Origin: Halichondria panicea
Taxonomy: Eukaryota > Porifera > Demospongiae > Suberitida > Halichondriidae
Assembly: GCF_963675165.1 (NCBI RefSeq)
Contig: NC_087379.1
Coordinates: forward strand, 2,670,201-2,734,200
Direction of reading: 5' to 3'
DNA length: 64,000 nt
The notes below the pieces were generated by a model. That model did no database searches. It was not told the origin of the DNA and saw only the letters and a list, made by a program, of their open reading frames with translations. Both the position numbers and the translations under genes were made by a program. Positions 51,150-63,920 of this stretch are shown here, one piece after another (positions within the stretch are counted from its first letter, which is position 1; every line of letters starts with the position of its first letter).

Positions 51150-54100
51150 ATGGATGAGTTAGAGGGAGCCAAGGAAAGCATCTCATTCTATGTGAATGGA
51201 GGAAAGGTGAAGTATGCATGCATTCCAGCCTGCTATCCATGCATGGATATGATACATGTTTGCAGGTGATTGTGGAGAGTCCGGACCCGGAGACTACTCT
51301 ACTGTACTTCCTAAGGACTCAGCGTATCCTCTAATATTATAGCAGAATGAGATATAGCTGTACCATGCAAAATTGTACAATTAGTCTATGTGTATAATAA
51401 TTATACTGCATGATGGACTTTCCTTAGCACCCCGCCCCTCTAGTTCGCCTAACAGGTACTAAGCTTGGGTGTGGAGAGGGTGGTTGTGGTGCCTGTACAG
51501 TAATGCTATCCTGGTGTCAGGGGGGCCTGGTTACACATGCTGCTGTCAACGCTTGTCTTGCCCCTCTCTGTTCTGTGGATGGGATGGCAGTCACTACGGT
51601 GGAGGGGATAGGTAGTTCCCGCGGTATCCTTCATCCTATCCAGGTGTTTTAACAAAATATAATATCAGCTGCATTCGTTCCCTTCCTAATAGTTTCAAGT
51701 GTTTTCAAAGCACTGTTCCCTGTATTCACTGTTGTTGCATATATATATACAATATATACAATATATACAACTACTTCCAACCACAATATCTTACAATGTT
51801 CCCCCTCTCCTGGACCCTATTCTCCCAGGAGCGTATAGCGCGTGCCCACGGGTCACAGTGTGGTTTTTGCACCCCCGGGTTTGTCATGTCCATGTACACT
51901 CTCCTCAGGAACACCCATGCCCCCTCAGAGAAGCAGATTGAGGGAGCATTCAAAGGTGCGTGTACAATATCACCTCTGTGTCTCTAGTTACTGTGCGTGT
52001 GTTTCCCTCAGGCAATCTGTGCAGGTGTACTGGATACAGGCCCATCCTAGAGGGATTCAAGACCTTCTCACAGGTGAGCGTCAACTGTAACCCCCACAGA
52101 CTGCCCTCCTACACAATGCTCCCCACACAATGACCCCCACACAATACCCCAGACTGGCTGCTGTGGAGGTGCTACCAAATGCTGTATGGATGTCAAAGGC
52201 ACTGATGGAATCAAGACGATCAAAGGTCCTTCTGTCCTCTTTGATGCCTCCAAGTTCCGACCCCTTGACCCTACCCAGGAGCCCACTTTTCCCCCGGCAC
52301 TTAGGGCGGAGCCTCTCATCCCATTGGCTATCAAAGGGCCGAGGGTATCATGGTATCGACCTCTGACCTTGGACCAGTTGCTAGTGTTGAGAGCAAAGTT
52401 CCCTCAGAGCAAGTTGGTCATTGGAAACACTGAGATAGGTGGGTAGTTGTCAAGGAGACTGTGAGGTGGGGAAAATTTCAACATAAACGGCATCAGCAAG
52501 CTTTATTCTTTGATATAGTTATTATACTGTAACATACTTCATATACCGTATAATTATATGCTCGATCAGAGGCTGCTCTTGTATAAAGGCCGCACTCAAA
52601 TAGTAGCCTCCCTTGCTAGCAAAATGAAACATTTAGTAGCCGCGGCTCCTGATCAAACATATACGGTACATGTACTTGCTACAATACTTGCTACAATAGT
52701 ATGCATGTGTGTGTAATGACCATGACTTTGTGCTATTCAAGTTTGCAGTATCTCATGTTGTGTGTGTGTTTGTGTGTATTCTTTTCATTCCCCTATTTCT
52801 GTTCCATACATGCCCAGGTGTGGAGGTTAAGTATAAGGGAGCCTTCTACGATACCCTCATCAGCTGCTCTCGAGTACCTGAGCTCAACAAGATGACGGTC
52901 ACTGATGAGGGACTAACAGTGGGAGCATCTGTAACACTCAGCCGACTAGAGAAGCAACTCAAGCATCAAGTGGAGTCTCTGCCAGGTTGGTAGGGCATTA
53001 ATTGTATTGCGGAATTTTTGTAGTGTTCTAACGTTGTTTGTGTTCAATCAATGATGTATTCAATATACATGTAGCTCTCAGAATTACTTTGTGCTTAGAT
53101 ACAAGTTACTTGTATTATACAGAGTACAAGACGAGGACCTTCTCTGCTCTCCTGGAGATGCTGCGATGGTTTGCAGGACAACAGATCAGGAATGTGTCGG
53201 TCAGTATACCCCTCTACTAGCACTCTATATCCCATCACTCAACACCCCCCCCCCCAAACCCCGCAGGGTATAGGGGGAAACATATGCAATGCTAGTCCAA
53301 TCTCAGACCTCAATCCAACTCTGCTAGCAGCTGGAGTGAAGCTCACTATAGCAACCAAAGGTATGCAAGCTATTGATGCTTCTATATTGTACAGTTACAT
53401 TGTTTGTATATACTATTTGTCAGTAGTAGCTCCTTTGACCACTACAGATGCTAACAGGGTGATTGTGATTTACCCCAGCTTCTTCACTGGCTACAAGAAA
53501 ACAGCCATTAAGCCAGGGGAAATACTACTATCAATCCTCATCCCCTATACCAAAGAGGTAGGTCATGTGATCACTCAGTGGCGTGTCTATAACGAGGAGC
53601 TTTGGGGGCTTGAGCACCCCCTGGCCTCCCAAACAACCATGAGAGTAATCTAGCAATCAGACAGGTCTAGCTTACTGAGTAGTTGTGTCTCAAATTCTCT
53701 CTTATATGCAAATGAAAGTACATTGGCTAGTCATGACCACACCCTATTGAGCATGCCCAATCAGCGGCAAGTTATACACTGACAGAGTCTCAAAAAATGT
53801 TGACCTTTTTTTAAGGACATTTGAGTTCTAGAAACGCCCCTGTGACACTGTACATGCTAGTGTAGAGGTGTAGAGGTAGGTCATGTGACTGTGTGGTATA
53901 GTGTACATGTGTTGCCCCACCCTGACATGTAGTATCAACTATGAGTTGCAACTCTCTCTCCACTATATATTTCCCACACTCTCTCCCCCTTTCTTCCCCA
54001 CACTCCTCCCCTTTCTTCTCCACTCTCTCCCCCCTTTCTTTCCCACTCTCTCCCCCTTTCTTCCCCACACTCCTCCCCTTTCTTCTCCACTCTCTCCCCC

Positions 54101-55809
54101 TTTCTTTCCCACTCTCTCCCCCTTTCTTCTCCACTCTCTCCCCCTTTCTTATGGAGTGCCGTTTGTATCACAATCCTTTTTTTAAGGAACATGTCCACGG
54201 AGAAGGCCCTATTCCTCGAGCCACGGATATTTACTAAACATCGGTGTTATAAAAAGCAGTGATATTTACTAAAAAGCAGTGATGTTTAGTAAAAAGCAGT
54301 AATACTTAGCAGTGATACTTACTGAAGCAGTGATACTTAGTAAAAAGCAGTGATGTTTAGTAAAAAGCAGTAATACTTAGCAGTGATACTTACTGAAGCA
54401 GTGATACTTAGTAAAAAGCAGTGATATTTACTAAAAAGCTTAGTAAAAAGCAGTGATGTTTACTAAAAAGCAGTGATATTTACTAAAAAGCAGTGATGTG
54501 GTTTAGTAAAAAGCAGTGATATTTAGCAGTGATACTTACTAAAGCAGTGATACTTAGTAAAAAGCAGTGATGTTTACTAAAAAGCAGTGATATTTACTAA
54601 AAGCTTAGTAAAAAGCAGTGATATTTAGTTATGGTCGTCAAATATACAAGTAGGTCGAAGGAATTAATATCACTGCTTTTTAGTAAACATCACTGCTTTT
54701 TACTAAATATCACTGCTTTTTACTAAATGCTTTTTACTAAATATCATGCTTTTTAGTAAACATCACTGCTTTTTACTAAATATCACTGCTTTTTACTATT
54801 TGCACTGCTTTTATAACACCGATGTTTAGTAAATATCCGTGGCTCGAGGAATAGCACCTTCTCGTGGACAATGTTCCTTAAAAAAGGATTTTGATACAAA
54901 CGGCACTCCATACTTTCTTCTCCACTCTCTCCCCCTTTCTTCCCCACACTCCTCCCCTTTCTTTCCCACTCTCTCCCCCTTTCTTCCCACACTCCTCCCC
55001 CTTTCTTTCCCACACTCCTCCCCTTTCTTATCCACTCTCTCCCCCTTTCTTCCCCATACTCCTCCCCTTTCTTTCCCACTATCTCCCCCTTTCTTTCCCA
55101 CACTCCTCTCCCTTTCTTTCCCACTCTCTCCCCCTTTCTTTTCCACTCTCTCCCCCTTTCTTCTCCACTCTCTCCCCCTTTCTTCCCCACACTCCTCCCC
55201 TTTCTTTCCCACTCTCTCCCCCTTTCTTTCCCACACTCCTCCCCCTTTCTTTCTCACTCTCTCCCCCTTTCTTCTCCACTCTCTCCCCCTTTCTTCCCCA
55301 CTCTCTATCCCATTTCTTTCCCACTCTCTCCCCCTTTCTTCCCCACTCTATCCCCTGCTCTCCCCCACATACTATATATACAATGTATCCCCCATTGTTT
55401 CCTTGTAGTATGAGTTTGTGTTGAGTTACAAGCAAGCTAGGAGGAGGGAGGATGACATTGCCATCGTCAACGCTGGTCTCAGAGTCGTCTTAGCACCACC
55501 AGCAGGTGATTCTGACTGGACGGTTGAAGACTGTTGCCTTAGTTATGGAGGTATGAGTTACATAACTACGGTGGCCAAGAAGACGCAAGCTTATCTCATT
55601 GGAAAGTGAGCACACACATGTACATTTTTTATAGTGACATGTACAGTAATGAAATAGACAAAGACGTAATTAAGTGTACGTGTATATGGGAGATTATTTG
55701 TGAATGAAGCGATATAGAGTTAGTGCATGTCCATTCATTGTGAGATGGGATTCTGCTGTAATAGATCATTATTATACGGCAGCCGCACGAGGGATACGGT
55801 AAAGCTGAC

Positions 55810-55841
<32 letters not shown>

Positions 55842-58800
55842 CCAGCCGTAACTGCTCAACGGTTGCAATACAACGGACATCTAATTACAGCTTCATAGGC
55901 TTCTAGCCATGTTATCTTGGATTTTGATTTGTGGATTTGCAAACTAAAGCTTCTTTTTCTAATTTTACTTACAGTGAAGGTTGTTGCAGTCTCCTCAGAA
56001 TCGTGTGTAGCATTATCTCTTCGTACAAAGGTTCTAATCTACTCATGAGTTAGCCTCGCACTAAGCGTTAGCTATTTGGTAGCTACAACAGTTAGAAAAG
56101 AGCTGCTAGCTATTCGTAAGCCTAGTAGCCATTTGTGAACTTGACCTCTTGCAGATCGACACACACCTTATTCTTGTAGATCTACTGCGCATACGCACGC
56201 AGCCCCATGTGTGAGAGAATCCAGATCCTGGCAGAATCGAGGTCCTGGTAAGCCACAATGCTACTATTATGCAATGATAAATTTTTACAAGTCTACATGT
56301 ATGCTGTCTTTTCTTTGTGTAGTCTCCTCTCCACAACACTAATACTTTTTGAGCGAAAGCAAATCATGCATGGCAAGAGGAATTAGCACAGCGCAGCTTG
56401 TAACACTCGTTGTGTTTAGTACTAGTCCAATAATAATTATTGTCATTAATGTTGTTGTCCCTCACCAGGCCATGGTGTGAGTCTACACTAGAGGCAGTGT
56501 GTCCACTACTCCTGGAGGATCTGCCCCTCCCTCCTGATGTACCCGGGGGCATGCCAGACTACAGGCGCTCTCTTGTCACCTCCTTCTTTTACAAGTTCTA
56601 CCTTACCGTTCTCTCTCGTTTGAGGAGTGAGCCCCTGCCCCAGGATCTCATTAGTGCCACAAGGTCAGTGGTGCACGGTCATCTCCTGTGTAGATTAATA
56701 ACACTGTTCTTTTCAACTGTGATATTACTAACCCACCTGCTGTACTTACCCCTCAGGGTGTTTGAGAGACCACCAGTGCAAAGTTGTCAAGGGTTTCAGA
56801 GTGTTTCAGATGAGCAGCTACCAGAGGATAGTGTGGGCCGTCCCATGATGCACCTCTCCGCTCTACAGCAGGCGTCCGGGGAGGCAAGGTGAGGGGGTGG
56901 TGGGTGGGGCCTGTGCAGTCCTGCTATGTGACAACCATGCAAGATCGGTTAAAAAATCCATTGCTAATTTTGACTGCTTTTCAACACTAAAAGATACATT
57001 CTATAGCTCTCTGAGGTGTACAGTGCCTGTAACCTAGGGAGTAGAATACAAACATTTGTACTTAAGTGTATCTTGAGTTTGGAACATTTCTAAGAAATGA
57101 TGCTGATACCATTGTGTAGGTGAATGAATAAGCTACAAACATATTCAAAATATTTCTCTAAAACATTGTTATAGTGGAAAATCATTTAGGTGAAAACGGG
57201 GATGATTGTAAAAAAATGTATGTAACATCAATTATCTCTGGAAGTAAAATGTTTCTAGAAAAATTGCTTCTACCAAAAGATAGACAATTTATTAACAATT
57301 ACATGTGTAAAAAAATTAGACCTTAGCCGAAAAATTTACTTGAAATCTCTCCCTAAGCGAAAAGGCACCCAAAAACACACATAATGGAGTACGAAACAGC
57401 GTGTGTACTTATGTAGCCGATTTTAATTCATGCATATGTTAGCTCAACTATCCACTGATGTTATGCCAGAGTTCCAGACCTTAGCCGACAACGGTTGGTG
57501 TTTTTCCTCCCTAAGCTTTTGCTCACTATAATAATTTGTTGCTATTGTAAAAGCAACCACATACCCACCACCTTAGGTTGCCATGGAAACATTTTTGGAT
57601 ATGTTGAAGCTCAAGCATTCACCTACACGTTGGTATCATCAAAATTTCTTAGAAATGTTTTAAGGTCAAGATATTCACATTTATGTACCAAAATGTGGTA
57701 TTCTACTCCCTAGGTTACTTGCACTGTATATAGACTACATGTATCCCCTGCATAGATACATGGACGACATCCCCCCCACAGAGGGGGAGCTGTACGCTGG
57801 CCTCGTCCTCAGCACACACGCTCACGCTAACATCACCGTCGACTGGAGTGAAGCCATAAAGCTGCCAGGGGTCAAAGGATATGTGGGTGTGACAGATATT
57901 CCAGGAAGTAATGCTACAGGTACATGTACAACGATTGTATGAATTACTGTAGGACCTAATAATTGGGGCTGGCCATAACTTTATTTTGCTTTTCCAATTA
58001 AGGTTACGATGCAGTGTTCACCCACGCAGTAATTATCTAGCAGTAATCAAGCTGTCTTGACTGCATATACTAGTCGTCATTTTATGCTAGATACTGCATG
58101 CTCTTTGCCATGAAGGCAATTATGTATTGAAAGGAGAAAGTGACAGGGCGGCTCGAAACAATTTCTTCAAAACAATGAGCAGTTAGCTTGTGTATAGAAA
58201 AATAGTATAGTAAACTCTTGCATTTTTCTTCAGTTTGTAGATAGATAGAAGCAAGAACTCTTCGAACCACCCTCAGGAATATCATCCTAAACTGCCGGTA
58301 GGTCACTGTTTAGTTCTTGGTTGAGTCTTTCTTAATTCTCTACTATTTGGCGACTAAAATCGGCTATGACCACACGATCTTTACGGTAAAGTTTTGCCAT
58401 CTAGTTAGTGGCTAGCAAGCGCTGTAAATAGTTACTTATGAGTAGTGCAATAGTGTCATTAATAGAAACAATATCTCTCTTTCTCAATAAAAATAACAAG
58501 AAAAATTGATAATTCATGAGCGAACACTGCATCGTAACCTTAAAATGCATTCTGTAGCTTTAAGGGTGTGTGGCTATCATATGACCCTGTCCTACAGCAT
58601 CGCTCTGACTCATGCAGGGCCGTGCTTGGACGAGGTGGTGTTTGCCGATGGCAAGGTGAATCTGATTGGTCAAATAATTGGACTAATAGTTGCCGAGAGT
58701 CAGCCCCTGGCCCAACGAGCGTCTAAACTAGTCAACGTCACCTACCAAGACCTCTCCTCTGTCATCTCCATCGAGGTGGGTGGGTGGGTGGGTGTAGTCA

Positions 58801-61800
58801 ACAATTTATGATTCTAGAAGAGACTTTCAAAATTTGAGTAAAAGTATTTGCCAATTGGTCGCGGCCAGCGGGTATAGTAGTCAGTCTGTCTGTCTGTCTG
58901 TCTGTGTATTTTGAGTCTGCTCACCTGCATGGATGTGATAGCACTGTGTTTATGCCATGGATAGCCTCAAAACAACAAGGTAGTAGCAAGGGCGTATGAA
59001 GAAAAGAGGGCATTGAACTAACAATCTATGTATTATAAATGGGCGGGTTTTTGTCTAAAAATAGTAAAGAATGCATTGCACGTACACTTTATACTCTAGA
59101 GACTAGCCTTGTTTTTTACTCTATTCCCTAGTGGGGCGGTTGGGCTAAATATAGCATATCCTGCTGACTCATCAATAATACGACGCATACACAGTATACA
59201 TTGTGAGTTGCATGCCCTCTTCCTTCATACGCCCTTGGTAGTAGTTTTCAAATGGTGTAACCAAAGTTCATATTCGATTAACAAAAATATTTGCCAATTT
59301 GGCCAAACCATGGATAGCCAAGGCCGAAAAATAACATAATATCGACGAAACTTTGAATATTAACACATCATTTGAAAGGTCTCTTTCTAAGCCAGACTTT
59401 CAGAAAATCATAAAATTTGACATTGGGTCAACAGTACTAAGTTATATGGCTGTTGAAAGATTCAACTCTCTCTCCATGCATGGTACTCTTAATTATCTTA
59501 CAGGATGCTATAGCTGTCGAGTCGTACTATCCCACAGTGCTTAGGCTGGAATCAGGTGATGTAGACTCCGGCTTCTCTGACTCGGACCAGTGTTTGGAGG
59601 GAATGGTGCGTGTGGGCGGGCAAGACCACTTCTACCTAGAGACCCAGGGCTGTCGTGTTGTACCCAAGGGAGAGAATGGAGAGATGGAGATTGTATCCTC
59701 TACACAAGGAGTGGAAGCCACACAGAGGTGCGCTGCTAGGGCTTTGGACGTACCCTATAATCGGATTGTTGCCAAGGTAAAGCGTATTGGAGGTGGCTTC
59801 GGAGGTAAAGAGACACGATCCTGTTATCTATCAACCGCTGTTACCGTGGCAGCTAACAAGTGAGGGGGTAGTATGGTTTGGTTCCCATGTTGACTGAGTT
59901 CCCATTCAGATACCAAGTTCCAGTGAGGATCATGTTGGATCGGAATGAAGACATGATCTCGTCGGGTGGCAGACATCCATTCCTGGCTAAGTACAAGGTA
60001 GAAAGAGTTCGCTGTTGCGTTGTCCTTGTGTGTACCTTTGTTGCCTCAGGTTGGGTTCACCTCTACCGGGAGATTTACCTCTATTGACTTCCAGTTTTAC
60101 TCCAACGCTGGCTACGGACAAGACCTCTCAATCGCAGTAAGTACAACTAACACGTACAGCAAAATAAATCACATTTTACTGATTTTCTCTGCCTACAGGT
60201 TTTGGAAAAAATTCTAACTCACTGTGACAACGCGTACAATATTCCTAACTTCCGAGCGGTTGCTAGGGCTTGTCGTACGCACATTGCTCCCAACACAGCG
60301 TTCCGTGGCTTTGGAGGGCCTCAGGGGATGATTATAATGGAGCAAGTAGTATCTCATGTGGCGAGCGTACTGAGCATACCCAGTGAAGCTGTGAGAGAGC
60401 TGAACATGTATCGTGATGGTGACCTCACGCCCTGGGGGCAAGTACAGGCACAGTGCTCTGTGAGGAGATGTTGGGATCAACTCAAGCCCGTGTTTGAAGA
60501 GAGGAAGAGTGCAGCTGTAGAATTCAACAAGTGAGTGGGCAGTACGTGGGCATGCAGTGTGTAAACATGTACGTTTGTTACTGTAGGTAGGCAGTGCATG
60601 TACGTGTACTAATTTAATCCGATTGGTCTCCGTTGGTTAGATTTGAGCCGTTTCGGTAGCTATTGAGAGCCTGTGATTTTTTATTCAATTATTGATACTT
60701 GTTTAGTATTGCTTTAATACGATTGCTCTGTCTCTTCAGAACAAACCGCTGGTGTAAAAGGGGCGTGTCACTGGTGCCCACTAAGTTCGGGATATCGTTT
60801 GGTGTCACGTTCATGAGTCAGGGTGGTGCTCTCCTGCACGTGTACACTGACGGCTCTGTCCTCCTCACTCACGGAGGGATGGAGATGGGACAAGGGCTAC
60901 ACACCAAGATGGTGCAGGTATGTATAGGGTACACATTGGTACCAGGAGCACATAAAGAGACAGACCTTCTAACTCCAAATATAAATCGAATAGCTGATAT
61001 TTAGTAGTGTGGCATAGTGCAGCTATAATATATAGTGCTGTACATGCAACATTTCAATTCATTATAATGTGTGCGTGTCCAGGTGTGTGCTCGTTGCCTT
61101 GGTGTTCCCCCTGAGGCCGTGTTCATCTCAGAGACCTCCACTGATACGGTCCCCAACTCCATCCCCACAGCTGCCTCCATGTCCACTGACCTGTATGGCA
61201 TGGCCGTAAAGGTGAGTGCGTTAGTACTGGTAGGACTGGGACCTTCAATTATTGCTGAATCTGCTAGTTCTAAGCTCCACCCACACGGTCACTATGGTTT
61301 TCGCCCACGCGTTCATTACTTCTAGAACTATTGAGCAGCAGCAATAGCTTGTATTTTCACTGACCCCTTGCCCCTCCCTTTAGGATTGCTGTGATCAGAT
61401 TATGGCCCGCCTCAAGCCTGTGATGGATGAAGACCCAGAGGGGGGGTGGGCAAGGTGGATACAGAGTGCATACCATCGTCGTATCAACCTCTCTGTACAA
61501 GGTTTCTACGCTACCCCAGGGCTTGACTTTGACTGGGAGAAAGGGCGTGGTAATATGTTCGCTTACTTCTCGTATGGAGCAGCTGTAGCGGAGGTGGAGG
61601 TGGACACTCTGACTGGAGACTTCACCGTGTTGAGGACTGACATTGTCATGGACGTAGGAGATAGCATCAACCCTGCCATCGATATTGGGCAGGTACGGCA
61701 ATACATGTGCATGGTGTAGATAAATTTTTGTATATTTCGTATTGTAGAGCATCGTCGAAAATTATACGAAATTATTTTACTGTAAATATGGTCAACGTAA

Positions 61801-63920
61801 CTATCTTGAGCTGTACGAATATTTATAATTATAGGCAATTCATATAAAAATTTGCACCGCCGAAAATTACCCGCTACATGTATAATACATAAGGTATGTC
61901 AAACTCGCTATATATACTATCATTTTATTTGCTTACTAACTACCGTACGTATTACGGTTATATAGCATATTTTAATTTTTATATTAAACAGGTGAAGTCT
62001 TCAAACTAGCTAAAAGATCTTACCAACCCTTACACTGCTTTTAGCATTCATATACAGTGGAACCTCCATTAACGACCACCTCCAAAGACCAATCACACGC
62101 TATATAACGGCCAAGAGCTCAGGTTCGGATTGAAACTACAATGACTTCAATGTAAAGCAACCTCTCAGGAGCGGCCACCTCTCTACTCTGTATAACGAGC
62201 AGCTTTCTAGTCCCCAACAAGCTTTAGCAATGGAAAATAACCTCCCAGAACGGACAGCCACACCCAGAATTAGCAGAAAATTATTGCTGAGATAGCATTA
62301 TTTTGCACAATCGTGAACACCTAGCGGTAGCAAGGGCGTATAAAAGAAGAGAGGGCGTGCAACTCCACTATCAGTACACGTAGCTAGCAGAGTTTAAATG
62401 TGGGTGGAGGAATGTGTGCATTTGCATGAAGTGCTAAAAATAGAAATTTCATTTCATGCACAGTCATGTACATTCAACCGCCCACGTTTGAACTCTGCTC
62501 ATATAGGAGTTACATGCCCTCTCTTCTTTTATACGCCCTTGGCGGTAGCTTGTCTCTACAGCCTTTTCAAAGTTTGTATGAACTAGAGAAGCAGTTAGCA
62601 AAGCTCCAAGATTCATTTGCAGCAGGAATTGACTCATAGAGCATAGTTACATGTGGTTGGCAATCGAAACCTCACAACGAAGACCACCTCTCTATAATAG
62701 CCAAAAGGCTGTTCCCCAATGGTGTCCGTTTTATGGAGGTTCCACTGTAATACCGTATAGTGGGTAATTTTCATGGGGTAAAAATTTCGTTTGACTTCAC
62801 TGCTTGCACTGCCTTGCATGTGTTCCGGTAAGCTACGCCTACGTTTTCGTGGAAGTCAGCTTGCCCACGAAAATCATTTACCCCACGAAAATGACACGCT
62901 ACACGGAGGTAAAATCACTGATATTGTAATGTACAGTACACCTGTTTCAATGTAGTTTTACTCCCCCAGGTGGAGGGTGCGTTTACACAGGGCCTTGGTC
63001 TGGTGACCCTGGAGCAGTGTGTGTATCTGGAGGGGAACCAGAGGACCCAGCGAGGGACCACCTTCACTACTGGACCGGGTACCTACAAGATTCCCTCTGT
63101 GTCTGATGTGCCTGTGGTGTTCAATGTTAGTCTGTTAGACAGGACGCCCAACCCCCGGGCTATCTTCTCATCCAAGGTGAGGGGGTACTGTAAGCCACAC
63201 AATACTTACAACAGCTGATGTTCAGTACGTCATGTAAGACCTCAATTTAAGGGGAAATAATGACGATTCCATTAAAAAATATGTTGAAGTTCCAATCCCT
63301 CTCTCGATCCTTTATCTATATGCATATCTATTATACTATATAGATCTACAAGAATGGCATCCCCTACCACACCTATACCTATACTGCCACTATTATAAAA
63401 CTAATAACTCGTTGTGTGAAGGCTATTTATATCCATGCTGTAAATTCAGTGCTATGGCATCCAGGTGAGTAGACTCAGATATCACAAACAAACAAACCAA
63501 CAAACCAACGGACTACTATACCCGTGGCCGCCCACGTGCCTCGGGTAATAATACTCTCGATCCCTGCATGCTCTGTTAGTTAAAAAATTATGCCCCCCCC
63601 TCCCTATACAGGCTGTTGGTGAGCCTCCACTGTTCCTGGCAGCCAGTGTGTTGTTCGCCCTGAGGGAGGCCATCACTGCTGCACGAGCTGAGAGTGGAGT
63701 GAGTGGCTACTATCGACTGGACAGCCCCGCCACCTGCGAGAGGATACGCATGGCCTGTCAGGACAAGTTCACTCAGCAGGTGTGTGTCAGATGGGGGTGG
63801 TTGTTCAATATTACTTGTGTGGTCTTGTGATGCATTCAATAATACACCCTCCCCTCTCTCTGTGTGCAGGTGTGTGTTGTTGTGGACCCTAGTGCAAAAA
63901 GCTGGACTGTTGAAGCATAG
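51150..63920 (+). CDS. XDH: Xanthine dehydrogenase
   Basis: Twenty-five exons close in frame to 1,329 residues (human 1,333): 51150-51206, 51266-51323, 51444-51643, 51829-51955, 52012-52073, 52153-52438, 52818-52985, 53123-53199, 53267-53360, 53448-53557, 55409-55605, 56469-56663, 56757-56888, 57756-57919, 58618-58775, 59504-59859, 59910-59997, 60050-60136, 60199-60530, 60740-60917, 61083-61211, 61384-61692, 62970-63176, 63612-63779, 63870-63920. It oxidises hypoxanthine and xanthine to urate. Both 2Fe-2S clusters are complete (Cys48, 53, 56, 76; Cys116, 119, 151, 153), then come the FAD domain and the molybdopterin domain. Glu798 (GGFGGKET) and Glu1261 (AVGEPPLF) match the catalytic Glu residues, and Arg908/Phe910 (AFRGFGG) are kept. 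The residue equal to bovine Arg880 is Lys876. Glu798 argues against aldehyde oxidase. Introns hold many mobile elements. Confidence 0.95.
53576..53842. mobile_element. Possible hAT-like MITE in XDH intron
   Basis: Ends CAGTGGCGTGTCTATAA and TTCTAGAAACGCCCCTG are imperfect inverted repeats of the CAGNGGCG type. A clear 8-bp target duplication was not found. Sequences starting CAGTGGCG also occur near 23296 and 24925 in plastin B introns. Confidence 0.45.
53950..54150. repeat. Polypyrimidine tandem array, left part
   Basis: Units of about 22 bp such as CACTCTCTCCCCCTTTCTTC and CACTCCTCCCCTTTCTT repeat on the plus strand. The same array continues at 54912-55345, on the other side of a foldback element. 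Gly-Glu-Arg/Lys open frames across it are artefacts. Confidence 0.9.
54151..54911. mobile_element. Large foldback element in XDH intron 10
   Basis: 761 bp with inverted ends ATGGAGTGCCGTTTGTATCA and TGATACAAACGGCACTCCAT. The arms stay complementary through GGAACA-GTCCACG, CCTCGAGCCACGGATATTTA and the CGGTGTTATAAAAAGCAGTG block. The interior consists of AGTAAAAAGCAGTGATATTT repeats that switch strand near 54650. CTTTCT occurs at both outer edges and may be a target duplication, but the flank is low in complexity. Confidence 0.85.
54912..55345. repeat. Polypyrimidine tandem array, right part
   Basis: Same 22-bp pyrimidine units and same strand orientation as 53950-54150. It ends about 65 bp before the XDH exon at 55409. 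Confidence 0.9.
55910..56160. repeat. Dispersed repeat R3, copy 2, in XDH intron
   Basis: Shares ordered blocks with 35440-35720. Boundaries uncertain. Confidence 0.45.
56889..57755. other. XDH intron 13, no further feature seen
   Basis: 867 bp of AT-rich intron. I see no mobile-element ends or conserved motif. Confidence 0.4.
58851..58979 (-). repeat. Dispersed repeat R1, copy 2 (inverted)
   Basis: The complement carries GTGCTATCACATCC, GTGAGCAGACTC, (CAGA)n and ACTACTATAC in the same order as 3405-3650. It abuts the MITE at 58987. Confidence 0.65.
58987..59237. mobile_element. MITE with 7-bp target duplication, copy 1
   Basis: Ends CAAGGGCGTATGAAG and CTTCATACGCCCTTG are inverted repeats that extend into AAAGAGGGC/GCCCTCTT. 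It is flanked by GTAGTAG at 58980-58986 and 59238-59244. The family has a second copy at 62331-62540. Confidence 0.88.
62055..62747. mobile_element. pogo/Tigger-like element in XDH intron 22
   Basis: Ends CAGTGGAACCTCCATTAACG and ATGGAGGTTCCACTG, TA on both sides (62053-62054, 62748-62749). It contains the nested MITE at 62331-62540, so the original element was about 475 bp. No transposase is seen. Confidence 0.85.
62331..62540. mobile_element. MITE with 7-bp target duplication, copy 2, nested in a pogo-like element
   Basis: Ends CAAGGGCGTATAAAAGAAGA and its complement TCTTCTTTTATACGCCCTTG. Flanked by GCGGTAG on both sides. Confidence 0.9.
62751..62911. mobile_element. MITE, TATAGC-GTAATTTTCGTGG family, copy 3
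   Basis: Left end TACCGTATAGTGGGTAATTT, right end ACCCCACGAAAATGACACGC. It starts almost directly after the pogo-like element. A decayed relative (GAAAATTACCCGCTAC) ends near 61880. Confidence 0.75.
63425..63560 (+). repeat. Dispersed repeat R1, copy 3
   Basis: Contains GTGCTATGGCATCCAGGTGA, GTAGACTCAGA and ACTACTATACCCGTGGCCGC in the order seen at 3405-3650, with the (CAGA)n replaced by a (CAAA)n-like run. Confidence 0.65.

Noticed and set aside
54230-54840. CRISPR-like array of AGTAAAAAGCAGTGATATTT repeats
   Set aside because: Units are irregular, have no unique spacers and switch strand in the middle; this is the inside of a foldback element in an animal intron.
53811-55435. Open frames rich in Gly-Glu-Arg-Lys or Pro-Ser-Leu
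   Set aside because: They come from the 22-bp polypyrimidine array in an XDH intron, open in several frames at once.
51150-63920. Aldehyde oxidase instead of xanthine dehydrogenase
   Set aside because: The catalytic Glu798 and the overall alignment favour XDH; only the Arg-to-Lys change points the other way.
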